A stretch of DNA of 21,244 nt from Amarobacter sp035326025 (GTDB lineage Bacteria; Chloroflexota; Dehalococcoidia; Tepidiformales; Tepidiformaceae), in contig DAOKYT010000049.1 of assembly GCA_035326025.1 (NCBI GenBank), forward strand, positions 1 through 21,244, read 5' to 3'. Position 1 is the stretch's first letter, and each line of letters begins with the position of its first letter. The notes below the pieces were generated by a model. It saw only the letters and a list, made by a program, of their open reading frames with translations. It was not told the origin of the DNA and ran no database searches. Of this stretch, positions 1 through 8,374 are shown piece by piece. A program made the position numbers and the translations under genes.

Positions 1-278
1 TCCACGAGATCCAGTGGCGCGGCGACACGCCGGGCAACCGCGCGGAGTTCACTCGCCGCCAGGACCTTGTTGACTCGGCCTACCTCTCTGGCGATCCAGA
101 GGTCGTGCTGGCCGCGATGGACGAATTCAGCGCCCGCTACCTGGTTGTCGGACGGGTGGAGATGGCCAGCTATCCCGGACTGCTCCCCGATTTCGCGACG
201 TTCCTCGACGTTGCCTTCGAAGCGGGCACATACCGGGTGTACGCGGTGCCCGAATACCGGAGGATTCCCACCTCGTGA
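1..278 (+). CDS. C-terminus of a DUF2298 (TIGR03662, Chlor_Arch_YYY) membrane protein, 5' truncated
   Basis: This open frame enters from the left edge (first full codon at position 3) and ends at TGA 276-278, leaving 91 residues. It begins HEIQWRG and contains VVLAAMDEFSARYLVVG, then YPGLLPDF and TYRVYAVPEY. This is the soluble tail typical of the large polytopic DUF2298/YYY membrane proteins of Chloroflexota and archaea, where a short alpha/beta domain follows the membrane part. The family is thought to act in lipid-linked glycan handling, but its biochemistry is unproven. The stop overlaps the next start (GTGA, 275-278), so it heads the operon visible here. The assignment rests on this tail alone and on its Agl23-type neighbour, so the family is likely but not certain. 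Confidence 0.72.
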   Translation, partial: HEIQWRGDTPGNRAEFTRRQDLVDSAYLSGDPEVVLAAMDEFSARYLVVGRVEMASYPGLLPDFATFLDVAFEAGTYRVYAVPEYRRIPTS

Positions 279-1915
279 GCGATGGCGCGGCCGTGCGTTC
301 GGCCCGGAGGAGCGCGCCAGCACTCACGGTTGGCGGGCTGGCCTGGTGCGCTCTCGGAGGTCTCTTCATCGCGCTCCGCCTCGGCGCCGCGCTGGGGACG
401 CCGGTTGGTGGGGCCGAGCTCGACGGTCTCGCCGGGGCCTGGCAGGCCCACGCCGGGAGCACCGACACGCGTTTCATCCCCACGCTGTTCCAGGCGCTCA
501 CCGCGCTCTCCTTCGAATGGACAACCTCAGAGCTGCCGGCCCGGTTGCTGGTGGTTGTGGTTACCGGCACCGTTCCCATTGCCGTCTACAGGCTGCGTCC
601 CATGCTGGGCGAGGCCGGCGCGCTGTTCTCGCTCGCATTGCTCACGTTCGATGCGCCTGGCGTCCTCCTGGGCGCCACGGCGACGGCTTCCGGCTTCGAC
701 ATCCCGGTGACCGCCTGGCTGGCGGTGCTGCTCCATGACCGGCGCGCACCAGTCTGGGCATGGTTCCCCGCGGCCTTCCTCCTCACCACGGCGGGCCCCA
801 CCTGGCTGCCGCTTGCGCTGGCCGTGGGCGCCGCACGATTGTTTCACCAGGAATACCCGGCGAAGAAGACGCTCGCGTTTGGGGCTGCGGGCGTGGTGGC
901 CGGGGTGCTCGCCGCCAGCTTCCGTTTCGGAATGGGCTGGGATGGGTTTCGCGTGCCCCCCTTCGACGCGCTCGCCGCTGGATTCGATGGCCGCTGGTCG
1001 ACCGAATCAACCGGGTACCTGGCGGCACTGTACCTCGCGCCGCTCCTTGCGGCAGGGCTGGCCGCGGGCCTCCACGACGTCTACCGTGCCGTCCAGGGGG
1101 ACAGACCCGATGCGGCCCGGGCCGAAGTGCTCGCCTGGGCTGCGCTGGCGACCGCGTGGCTCCTCACCTCGGCGGGAGACCATTCCCCGGTGCCGCTTGC
1201 CGGCGTGTCGCTTCCCGTTGCGCTGCTGCTCGGTCCATCGCTGGCCCGGCTGGCCAACGCCGCGTGGAGCGCGGACTGGACCTACGCCCGTTTCCTGGTC
1301 CCCGGCGCGCTCGTCTCTCTCCTGATTGCGGTCGCGTTCACACTGCAGTGGGCGCGCGACGGCCGTGCCGGCGATAGCGGCGAAAAGCTCGTGGTCGGCG
1401 GTCTCGTAGTGGTCGCCGCCGGGGCCGCGGCCCTGGTGGCATTCGATCGCCGCTCGCGCCCGGCACTGGCAGCGCCAGTTGCCGTCATCGGCATCCTGCC
1501 CCTGGTATCGGGACTCTCGGGGGTGGCCTTTTCGCTCCCCAACGAGCCGCTTCCCTCCCCCGTCAGCCCTTTCCAGGCACGGGAGATACGCGATATCGCG
1601 CTACGGGTCCGGGACGAAGAGGGCGGGTTGATCGTCATCCACCCTCAGCTCGAGCGAGACCTGACCTGGGCATTCCGCGATTCTGGCGAGCTCGTGGTCG
1701 CCTCCGGCTCCGTGCCCGATGCTTCGGTCGTCATCCGGCCTGCCGGCCTCGCCGCGCCCGAGGGTTACAGCGTTCTCGATGGCGAGTGGGCCGTGCTCAG
1801 GGAAAGACAGGGTCCAGACACGGACTTCCTCGACTACCTCCGTTGGCTCGCCAACCGCAATACTCTTCCGACCGGGCGTGTGCCCGTCACTGTGTACCTG
1901 AAAGCAGGGCCATGA
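275..1915 (+). CDS. Polytopic membrane protein, divergent GT-C/Agl23-like
   Basis: A 546-residue protein starting at GTG 275, with a GGAGG ribosome site at 259-263 and a 4-base overlap with the upstream stop. About ten hydrophobic segments fill residues 1-420, followed by a soluble tail of about 115 residues. The early loop reads GGAELDGLAGAW, where GT-C glycosyltransferases usually carry an acidic pair. In the tail, LTWAFRDSGELVV (463-475) followed by DASVVI, and the ending DFLDYLRWLANRNTLP, match by eye the tail of the next gene (WAWYLRDYKAVSY, and LDAWFHYWRDHSP). I infer a diverged relative of the Agl23-like protein, working in the same surface-glycan operon. No exact family name can be given and the substrate is unknown. 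The gene ends in ATGA, shared with the next start. Confidence 0.75.
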   Translation: MSDGAAVRSARRSAPALTVGGLAWCALGGLFIALRLGAALGTPVGGAELDGLAGAWQAHAGSTDTRFIPTLFQALTALSFEWTTSELPARLLVVVVTGTVPIAVYRLRPMLGEAGALFSLALLTFDAPGVLLGATATASGFDIPVTAWLAVLLHDRRAPVWAWFPAAFLLTTAGPTWLPLALAVGAARLFHQEYPAKKTLAFGAAGVVAGVLAASFRFGMGWDGFRVPPFDALAAGFDGRWSTESTGYLAALYLAPLLAAGLAAGLHDVYRAVQGDRPDAARAEVLAWAALATAWLLTSAGDHSPVPLAGVSLPVALLLGPSLARLANAAWSADWTYARFLVPGALVSLLIAVAFTLQWARDGRAGDSGEKLVVGGLVVVAAGAAALVAFDRRSRPALAAPVAVIGILPLVSGLSGVAFSLPNEPLPSPVSPFQAREIRDIALRVRDEEGGLIVIHPQLERDLTWAFRDSGELVVASGSVPDASVVIRPAGLAAPEGYSVLDGEWAVLRERQGPDTDFLDYLRWLANRNTLPTGRVPVTVYLKAGP

Positions 1916-4900
1916 CTGTTCGTCCCGCGAACCAGGCATCTCCGCGCTTCGCCGGCCTCGACCGGTTGCTCGCCACGCGGATCGCGGTGAACTGGGAAAC
2001 CGCGGCCTACGCCGCCATCCTGGCGGCGGCGTTCGCGCTGCGCTTCTGGGATCTCGGCTCGCGCGCCCTCCATCACGACGAAAGCATTCACGCACAGTGG
2101 TCGTGGGGGCTCTTGCAGGGCAACTACAACCATAGTCCCGTCTTCCATGGGCCCCTCTACTACCACGTGCAGGGCCTTGTGTTCTTCCTGTTCGGCACCA
2201 CCGACTACACCAGCCGCGTCTCGGCCGCGCTCTTCGGGACGCTCCTGGTGGCCCTGCCACTCCTGCTGCGCCGGCGCCTCGGCTCCGCGGGGACACTGGC
2301 GGCCGTCGCGTTCATCGCCTTTTCGCCGACGCTCGTGTACTACAGCCGCTTCTTCCGCGAGGACATCTACATGGGGGCGTTCACGCTCCTCATGGTGGTC
2401 GCCATGTGGCGCTACATCGACGAAGGCCGCCAGCGCTGGCTGTTCGTCTTCGCCGCCGGCTTTACCGGCAACGTGCTCACCAAGGAAGGCTCGTTCCTCG
2501 CGTTCGCGGCGTTCCTCGTCTACCTCGACCTCTACGCGGCGAACACGCTGGCGATTCGGACGCTCGCCGCCCGGGAGCTTGACACGCTGCCGCGGCGGAT
2601 CCTGCTGACCGCCGGATTCGCTCCGTGGGCGTGGGTGGTGGCAGCTCTCTGGCCCTTCCTGGGCCCACTGCGCCGGAACCTGGACTGGGGCGATGACCTG
2701 CCCCGCAGCGGCGACGTGCTGGTGCTGCTGGGAACCTTCTGCCTTCCGCTCCTGACCCCGGTCTCACGGGTCGTGCTCCTGGAGAAGGCCGGCCTCATCG
2801 AAAAGGACCGGCTGAGCTGGGAAAAGAGCCTGCAGGGCACGATCGCGACGCGTGACGCGGTCGCCCTGCTCGGCCTGTTCGCGGTGACCACGAGCATGGC
2901 GGCGTTCGCGGGGCTCCAGTGGAAGCCCCGGGTCTGGGGCATCGCCTTCGCCGCCTGCGCCTTCGTCTACCTCTCGCTGATGACCTCGCTCTGGACGAAC
3001 CTCGATGGCCTGGTGAGCGGGCCATGGGGTTCGCTCGACTACTGGTATAGCCAGCAGGATGCCCACCGGGGCGACCAGCCGTGGTTCTACTACTACATGC
3101 TGATGCCGGCCTACGAATTCCTGCCCCTCGCGCTGGTCATCGGCGGCGCCTGGTGGTCGGTGGTGCGCGGCGATGCCTTTTCCCGGTTCCTCGTGGTCTG
3201 GCTCGTGGGCATCTGGGGCGCGCTCTCGTGGGGCGCCGAAAAGATGCCATGGCTGAACGTCCATATCGCCCTCCCGGCCTGCATGCTGGCCGCATGGACC
3301 GTCCAGCGAGCCTGGCGCGCGTGGCCGGCCCGCGAGGCCTCCCGCCGGACGGCAGCCACCCTCGGGAGCGTTGCCCTGCTCGCGGCCGGGGGGTTCGCCC
3401 TGGTCGCCTTCCTTCCCGGTGGGACGGCGTTTCATCTCCTGCGGGGCGCCGTTGCCCTGGCGGTGGTCGCCGGCATCCTGTTCGCCGCCTGGCCCTTCGG
3501 CCGGAGCGCCGCCGGTTTCGTCGCCGTCGTCGCAGTGATTGGTGCGCTGACGTTCTTTTCCCTTCGGACCATGGTGATGGCCGTCTATGAGCGCGGCGAT
3601 GTCCCGAAGGACCTCCTCATCTACACCCAGTCGTCGCCCCAGCTGAAGGACGTTGCCGACCAGATCGATGCCCTCGCCGAGGCATCGGGCATGGGATACA
3701 ACCTCCCGATTGCGGTCGACACGACCGACTCGTTTGCCTGGCCCTGGGCGTGGTACCTCCGCGATTACAAGGCCGTTTCCTACGCCGACTTCTCGAACGG
3801 GCCACCGGCAGGCAACTTCTCCGTAATGCTGGTGGCTTACGGCAACGTGGGCCGCGCCCAGGACTACGCAGCCAGCAACGCGGCTGTCCAGTACGGAGGC
3901 CCCCGGCGCTACCCCCACCGCTGGTGGTACGACGAGACCTACAAGTACGCGATGAGCGTGGAAAACGGCCAGCCCTGCCTTTCGCGCTCCGGCAATTGTG
4001 GGCCCTTCCGCCCGGCGACCTGGAAGGTCATCGCCGATGGCGTCTTCGGCGGCGGATGGCTCGATGCGTGGTTCCACTACTGGCGCGATCACTCGCCGGA
4101 GCGAGAACCCGGCTCGACTGACGCGTTTGCCTTCTTCCCGGCGAATTTCGACGTTGAGACGGGCCAGCTTTCCGCGAAACCAGTGGAGCCGCCCAAACCG
4201 GGCACCGACAGCGAAGGCCGGCCCACCTTCGGCAGCCTCGGCTCGCTCCCGGGCCAGTTCTTCGCGCCGGTTGACGTCGAGGCTGACGCCTCTGGCAACC
4301 TCTACGTCATCGATAGCGCGACGAAGAAGCTGCAGAAGTTCGACCCGGAGGGCAATTTCGTCACGGCGGCCGATATTCGCGATAACCCGGCGAACCCGGG
4401 TGAGCAATCCCAGCCCTGGGGCCTCGGTGTCGGCCCGGATGGCCACGTCGTCGTCGCCGATACCTTCGGTTGGCGGGTGCGGGTGTTCGACCGCGACCTG
4501 GAGCTGGTCTCGGCATTTGGCCAGCCCCCGGATACCTCGAAGGCTCCCGGGCCGTACGACCTGTTCGGCCCGCGCGATGCCATCGTCGATGCCTCCGGCC
4601 AGGTGTGGGTGACCGATACCGGGAACGACCGCATCCAGGTGTTCACGCTCGGTGGGGAGTTCGTCCGTTCGGTAGGGTCGGTTGGCAGCGGCCCCGGCCA
4701 GTTCGACGAGCCCGTCGGCCTCGCCCTCGGGCCGGATGGCGCCGTGTATGTGGCCGACATGTACAACCGGCGGATCCAGGTGCTCAACGCCGATGGCTCG
4801 TTCCGGGCGGAGTTCCCCGTCGATGGATGGGGCGGGGTCGAGGTGAACGACAAGCCCTACCTCCGCGTCCTTTCCGACGGCCGAATCGCGGCAAGCGTGC

Positions 4901-5070
4901 CATCGCTCAACCTGGTCCGTGTGTACCGCGCGGATGGTTCGCTGGCGGGGACCATCTCCTCCGAAGCCGAACCACTCAACCGCCCTTATGGGATGGTTGA
5001 ATCTGCCGATGGTAAGCTCTGGATAGTCGAGGGCGGCACCGCGCGGCTCAGGCTCTTCGAAATCCCCTGA
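1912..5070 (+). CDS. TIGR03663/Agl23-like membrane protein fused to a C-terminal NHL beta-propeller
   Basis: A 1052-residue protein from ATG 1912, which overlaps the upstream stop (ATGA) and is preferred over an in-frame upstream start at 1786. Residues 30-540 hold about 15 membrane segments. The first outer loop carries LHHDESIHAQWSW (acidic pair D56-E57) and then HGPLYYH. SRFFREDIY (R149-E150-D151) and TKEGSF (K191-E192) follow, with WYSQQDAHRG and YYYMLMPAYEFLPL later. These are hallmarks of TIGR03663, annotated as flippase-activity-associated Agl23, with a GT-C-like fold. A soluble domain with WAWYLRDYKAVSY (612-624) follows. Residues 773-1052 form NHL repeats (FGSLGSLPGQFFAPVDVE, GNDRIQVF, PVGLALGPDGAVYVAD, NRRIQVLN), predicted to be an extracytoplasmic propeller. 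The propeller could bind glycan, peptidoglycan or a partner protein. The fusion continues in frame without any break. Confidence 0.88.
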   Translation: MTVRPANQASPRFAGLDRLLATRIAVNWETAAYAAILAAAFALRFWDLGSRALHHDESIHAQWSWGLLQGNYNHSPVFHGPLYYHVQGLVFFLFGTTDYTSRVSAALFGTLLVALPLLLRRRLGSAGTLAAVAFIAFSPTLVYYSRFFREDIYMGAFTLLMVVAMWRYIDEGRQRWLFVFAAGFTGNVLTKEGSFLAFAAFLVYLDLYAANTLAIRTLAARELDTLPRRILLTAGFAPWAWVVAALWPFLGPLRRNLDWGDDLPRSGDVLVLLGTFCLPLLTPVSRVVLLEKAGLIEKDRLSWEKSLQGTIATRDAVALLGLFAVTTSMAAFAGLQWKPRVWGIAFAACAFVYLSLMTSLWTNLDGLVSGPWGSLDYWYSQQDAHRGDQPWFYYYMLMPAYEFLPLALVIGGAWWSVVRGDAFSRFLVVWLVGIWGALSWGAEKMPWLNVHIALPACMLAAWTVQRAWRAWPAREASRRTAATLGSVALLAAGGFALVAFLPGGTAFHLLRGAVALAVVAGILFAAWPFGRSAAGFVAVVAVIGALTFFSLRTMVMAVYERGDVPKDLLIYTQSSPQLKDVADQIDALAEASGMGYNLPIAVDTTDSFAWPWAWYLRDYKAVSYADFSNGPPAGNFSVMLVAYGNVGRAQDYAASNAAVQYGGPRRYPHRWWYDETYKYAMSVENGQPCLSRSGNCGPFRPATWKVIADGVFGGGWLDAWFHYWRDHSPEREPGSTDAFAFFPANFDVETGQLSAKPVEPPKPGTDSEGRPTFGSLGSLPGQFFAPVDVEADASGNLYVIDSATKKLQKFDPEGNFVTAADIRDNPANPGEQSQPWGLGVGPDGHVVVADTFGWRVRVFDRDLELVSAFGQPPDTSKAPGPYDLFGPRDAIVDASGQVWVTDTGNDRIQVFTLGGEFVRSVGSVGSGPGQFDEPVGLALGPDGAVYVADMYNRRIQVLNADGSFRAEFPVDGWGGVEVNDKPYLRVLSDGRIAASVPSLNLVRVYRADGSLAGTISSEAEPLNRPYGMVESADGKLWIVEGGTARLRLFEIP

Positions 5071-5081
5071 CAGGCGGTCCC

Positions 5082-6083
5082 GTGCTTCGCTCCTTCCGCT
5101 TCTGGGCCAGCCTGATCGTCAGCCTGATCTTCGTCGGGCTGTTCCTCCGCGCCACCCACCCGAGGGATCTCGCCGACGCGCTCGAGCAGGCTGACTACTG
5201 GTGGCTCGTCCCTGGCACGGCAGTGCTCTTCGTCGCCATCGTGGCGCGCTGCATCCGCTGGTCCATCCTCATGCGGCCGGTCGGGCCGATGAGCCCGGCA
5301 AAGCTCTTTCCCTACGCCATCATCGGCTACATGGCCAACAACCTCCTTCCCGCGCGCGCGGGCGAGCTGGTTCGCGCCTATGTGCTCGGCGACCGCGAGG
5401 GTGTCTCGAAGATGGGCACATTCGGCACCATCGCCGTCGAGCGCCTCTTCGACGGTGTCACGCTCGTGTTCATGCTGCTCATCGCCGGCTCGATCGTGGG
5501 GTTCGAGGACGGCCGCCTGCGCGCCATCGCGGTCGCCTCCACCATCCTCTTCGTTGCCGCCCTCGCGGGGTTCTACATCCTCACCCTCAACGAACAGCGC
5601 GCGAAGAGCGTCATCCACTTGTTCCTGCGCGTCCTGCCCGACCGCTTCGAACACCAGGCGGAGGCCATGGCCGATTCGCTCGTGGGAAGCCTCCGGTCCG
5701 TGCACGACTGGCGCTCGCTCCTGCTCGTGGCCCTCTTCAGCGGCATCGCATGGACAATCGAGGCCGGCGCCTACGCCGTGATCGGCCAGGGATTCAACAT
5801 GGATGTCGGCTTCGGGCACTACGCGTTGCTGCTGGCGGCAGCCAACCTGGCGATCATCATCCCCACGTTCTTCGGCGGTACCGGCCCGTTCGAGTGGGCC
5901 GCCAAGCTCGTCCTGGTTGGCGGAGGCGTGGCCGATAACGTTGCGGGCGCCTATTCGATCGTTGCCCACGGAGTCATCCTCGTCCCGACCACCATCCTCG
6001 GCCTGATCCTCCTCTGGAGCTACGGCGTATCCTTCAGGCGCATCACGCACGTGGAGGTCGAGGAGCAGGTGATTTCGCCATGA
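5082..6083 (+). CDS. UPF0104 / lysylphosphatidylglycerol synthase transmembrane domain protein (flippase-like)
   Basis: A 333-residue integral membrane protein starting at GTG 5082, 11 bases after the previous stop, with a weak AGGCGG ribosome site. It shows RCIRWSILMRPVGPMSPAKLF and then NNLLPARAGELVRAYVLG (86-103) and ERLFDGVTLVFML, the signature of the UPF0104/TIGR00374 family, which is related to the flippase half of MprF. There are about eight hydrophobic segments and no C-terminal synthase domain, so lysyl-phosphatidylglycerol synthesis is not expected. In comparable operons such proteins are thought to translocate lipid-linked intermediates or to act beside GT-C enzymes, which fits its neighbours. 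The 3' end overlaps the next start as ATGA (6080-6083). The family call is firm; the substrate is unknown. Confidence 0.87.
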   Translation: MLRSFRFWASLIVSLIFVGLFLRATHPRDLADALEQADYWWLVPGTAVLFVAIVARCIRWSILMRPVGPMSPAKLFPYAIIGYMANNLLPARAGELVRAYVLGDREGVSKMGTFGTIAVERLFDGVTLVFMLLIAGSIVGFEDGRLRAIAVASTILFVAALAGFYILTLNEQRAKSVIHLFLRVLPDRFEHQAEAMADSLVGSLRSVHDWRSLLLVALFSGIAWTIEAGAYAVIGQGFNMDVGFGHYALLLAAANLAIIIPTFFGGTGPFEWAAKLVLVGGGVADNVAGAYSIVAHGVILVPTTILGLILLWSYGVSFRRITHVEVEEQVISP

Positions 6084-7414
6084 ATGTGGGCATCGTGGGC
6101 GCGGGGGTGGCCGGGCTCGCGGCCGCGCGGGTGCTCCAGGCCCGCGGCCACCAGGTAACCATCTTCGAGGGGCGCGATGAGGTCGGCGGGCAGGTGGTGA
6201 CGTTTCCCGTCGGCGGAGAAGAGCTCGAATGCTTCTACCACCACATCTTCACGAACGACACCGCGGTCATCCGCTACATCGAAGACCTCGGGCTCATCGA
6301 CCACCTGAAGTGGATTGAGCCTCGCAACGCCCACTTTGTGAAGGGGAAAATGTACCCCTTCGTCACGCCGCTCGACCTGCTCCGGTTCACCGCGATCCCG
6401 TTCGTGAGCCGCGTCAGGCTTGGTCTCGCGGCGCTCTGGCTGCGGCGCCGCAAGGACGGCATCGCCCGTTACGAGGGCATCACGGCAAGGGCCTGGATGG
6501 AGAAGGCGGTCGGCCAGAAGGCGTTTGACGCCTTCTGGGGTCCGCTCCTGCGCGGCAAATTCGCCGACCAGGCGGACAACGTCGGCATGGTCTGGCTCTG
6601 GAACAAGGTCTACCTGCGCTTCTCATCGCGAAAGGCGGGCGGGTCGAAGGAGTCTCTCGGCTATCTCGAAGGCTCATTCAAGCGCTACTACCGCGCGCTT
6701 GCCGATCAGCTCGAGGCCGGCGGCGTGACCATCCACCTGAACACGCCGGTCGAACGCGTCGAGGTCGCGAATGGTGCGGTGAAGGGCATCCAGGCCGGCG
6801 GTACGTTGCACCCGTTCGACCAGGTGCTGATGACGACGCCGAACATCATCACGATGAAGATCTGTCCCGATCTCCCCGGCGAATACCGGGCGGTGCTGGA
6901 ACGCGTCCGGTACCAGTGGGCCACCTGTCTGGTCCTCGCGCTCGACCGGCCACTGACGCCGTACTACTGGCTCTCGATCGGCGATGACCTGCCGTTCGTC
7001 GCCTGCATCGAGCATACAAACTTCATGCCGCCGGAGCGCTACGGCGGCAATCACGTGGTCTATCTCTCGAACTACACCCCCCCTGGTCACCCGGTCCTCG
7101 AGATGGACGCGGACCAGGTGTTCGCCGCCTACCTCGATGGCATCAAGAAGCTGAACCCGGCGTTCGAGCCGTCGTGGGTCCGGGAGAAGTGGTTCTTCAA
7201 GGACCCCGGTGGTCAGCCGGTGATAACAACCAACTACTCGGCATCGATCCCGGAGATGCGTACCGGGATCGGGGGGCTCTACCTCTCGAATACCACCCAG
7301 GTCTACCCCGAGGATCGCGGACAGAATTACAGCCTGCTCCTGGGCGAGAAGGTCGCGGCCCTGATGGATGAAGATGCCCGGACGGCCGCGAATGCCCGGG
7401 GAGCCGGCATCTAG
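6080..7414 (+). CDS. FAD-dependent NAD(P)-binding oxidoreductase (amine-oxidase/protoporphyrinogen-oxidase fold)
   Basis: A 444-residue soluble flavoprotein starting at ATG 6080. A Rossmann FAD motif opens the protein (GAGVAG, 7-12; acidic residue E30 at the end of strand 2), followed by GRDEVGG (31-37), where amine-oxidase-type proteins bind the FAD pyrophosphate. The C-terminal segment GGLYLSNTTQVYPEDRGQNY holds the second FAD contact region. The middle reads FWGPLLRGKFAD and NKVYLRFSSRK, seen in the protoporphyrinogen-oxidase-like and UDP-galactopyranose-mutase-like branches. Because it is translationally coupled to the flippase and Agl23-like genes, it probably modifies a lipid carrier or sugar in the same pathway, for example by desaturation or reduction of an isoprenoid chain. 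That role is inference. Its stop at CTAG 7411-7414 overlaps the opposing methyltransferase gene. Confidence 0.82.
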   Translation: MNVGIVGAGVAGLAAARVLQARGHQVTIFEGRDEVGGQVVTFPVGGEELECFYHHIFTNDTAVIRYIEDLGLIDHLKWIEPRNAHFVKGKMYPFVTPLDLLRFTAIPFVSRVRLGLAALWLRRRKDGIARYEGITARAWMEKAVGQKAFDAFWGPLLRGKFADQADNVGMVWLWNKVYLRFSSRKAGGSKESLGYLEGSFKRYYRALADQLEAGGVTIHLNTPVERVEVANGAVKGIQAGGTLHPFDQVLMTTPNIITMKICPDLPGEYRAVLERVRYQWATCLVLALDRPLTPYYWLSIGDDLPFVACIEHTNFMPPERYGGNHVVYLSNYTPPGHPVLEMDADQVFAAYLDGIKKLNPAFEPSWVREKWFFKDPGGQPVITTNYSASIPEMRTGIGGLYLSNTTQVYPEDRGQNYSLLLGEKVAALMDEDARTAANARGAGI

Positions 7415-8223
7415 GACGGCTTCACGAAGAGGCCCCGTACGAGCCGGAAACGCCCATCCGAGATCGCCCGTCCAACGTTGGTGACGCGTTGTGGCATATC
7501 GTCGCCGAGCATGATCGAGAGCGAAAACGGGCCGGGCGCGGCCTGGCGGCGCAGTTCCTCAGCCATCTGCCCGGTCACGTCCTCCCAGCGCTCCTCGGCG
7601 AGGCCCGCGCGCGTAAGGAACGCCCGTGTGTCGGCCTCGTCGTGCAGGAAGCTGATGTCCGGGGTTCGCGCCCATGGGAGCGGGTAGTCGAGGGGGGCGC
7701 GGTTTGCCCCGAGCAGCGTATCGAAGAACACCAGCCGGCCACCCGGCCGGAGCACCCGGGCCGCTTCGTCGATGAACTGCTGGCGATTGCGGATGTTCAT
7801 CACCACGTGCTGAGTCCACACGATGTCGAAGGCCCCGCTGGCAAACGGCAGCGCGAGCGCATCCCCGGCCTCGAATGTGGCACGGCCGGCCAGGCCACAT
7901 CGCTCCGTCAGGATACGGGCCGCCGCGACAAGATCCGGCGAAACGTCGAGACCGGTTACGCGGCACCCGAACTCCGCGGCGAGCACCCTGGCCGGGCCGC
8001 CAAGCCCGCATCCGATGTCCAGGACTGTCTCGCCCGGCTTCAGCCCCGCAAAGAGGGCGAGCGCGCGGGTGGAGGCGAGGCCTCCCGCGTGAAATTGGTC
8101 GACCGGGGCGAGGCTTTCCGGTGAGATGGTGGCGATGCCGGCGGCCTGTGCCGCCCGGAGCAGGCGATCAGCGAGGTCGTCGCCGCCATAGTGGGCAACC
8201 ACCTCCTGCATGAGTTCAGACAA
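7411..8223 (-). CDS. Class I SAM-dependent methyltransferase (sarcosine/dimethylglycine N-methyltransferase-like)
   Basis: A 270-residue protein. I place the start at TTG 8223-8221 because GGAGGT lies 5 bases upstream (8234-8229). The in-frame ATG at 8211 would remove four residues, and a longer frame back to 8313 encodes an implausible Cys/Arg-rich leader. SAM motif I is VLDIGCGLGG (67-76), after DQFHAGGLASTRALA, and is followed by VTGLDVSPDLVAAA, GDALALPFASGAFDIVWTQ and RVLRPGGRLVFFD. The DQFH/GGLAST lead-in resembles glycine-, sarcosine- and dimethylglycine-type N-methyltransferases, but the substrate is not determinable. It is a single-gene unit, with its stop overlapping the oxidoreductase stop in a palindromic CTAG. 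A weak promoter is possible: TTGTTT at 8275-8270 and CACCAT at 8252-8247, 17 bases apart. Confidence 0.83.
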   Translation of the reverse strand: MSELMQEVVAHYGGDDLADRLLRAAQAAGIATISPESLAPVDQFHAGGLASTRALALFAGLKPGETVLDIGCGLGGPARVLAAEFGCRVTGLDVSPDLVAAARILTERCGLAGRATFEAGDALALPFASGAFDIVWTQHVVMNIRNRQQFIDEAARVLRPGGRLVFFDTLLGANRAPLDYPLPWARTPDISFLHDEADTRAFLTRAGLAEERWEDVTGQMAEELRRQAAPGPFSLSIMLGDDMPQRVTNVGRAISDGRFRLVRGLFVKPS

Positions 8224-8228
8224 GGGGC

Positions 8229-8234
8229 ACCTCC
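8229..8234 (-). promoter_or_regulatory. Ribosome binding site fixing a TTG start
   Basis: The minus strand reads GGAGGT, then five bases, then TTG (8223-8221). This strong anti-Shine-Dalgarno match at normal spacing decides the start of the methyltransferase in favour of TTG over the ATG at 8211 and the far-upstream start at 8313. Confidence 0.7.
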
Positions 8235-8336
8235 AGGTTGAGCTGCATGGTGCCGAAAGGCGGCAGCGAAAACAAGGTGCCGGGCAATACCCGCATCCCG
8301 ACCCACGGCGCATGCGCCTCTAGCCGGGGTTTCCGT

Positions 8337-8342
8337 TATAGT
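8337..8342 (+). promoter_or_regulatory. Candidate -10 box for the NuoE/NuoF-like pair
   Basis: TATAGT lies 32 bases before ATG 8375 and is one of the few AT-rich hexamers in this 151-base intergenic region. No good -35 match lies 16-18 bases upstream (about 8314-8319). Instead a perfect 12-base palindrome, GGCGCATGCGCC, sits at 8307-8318 near the -35 position, which would fit an activator-dependent promoter. This is inference from sequence only. Confidence 0.4.
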
Positions 8343-8374
8343 GTGCTCGATTTCACAAGCGAGAGGTCCGGTCG

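Noticed and set aside
2764..4446. A 560-residue open frame on the minus strand inside the Agl23-like gene
   Set aside because: It is antisense to a clear coding region, rich in Arg, Gly and Glu without recognisable motifs, and explained by the strong third-position GC bias of the real gene.
4986..6050. A 354-residue minus-strand open frame opposite the UPF0104 gene
   Set aside because: Its composition (Asp, Glu, Arg, His and Gly rich, few hydrophobic runs) is that of an antisense shadow; the plus-strand protein has clear family motifs.
8224..8313. N-terminal extension of the methyltransferase to 8313
   Set aside because: The extra 30 residues are Cys/Arg-rich, outside the family, and a strong ribosome site sits right before TTG 8223.
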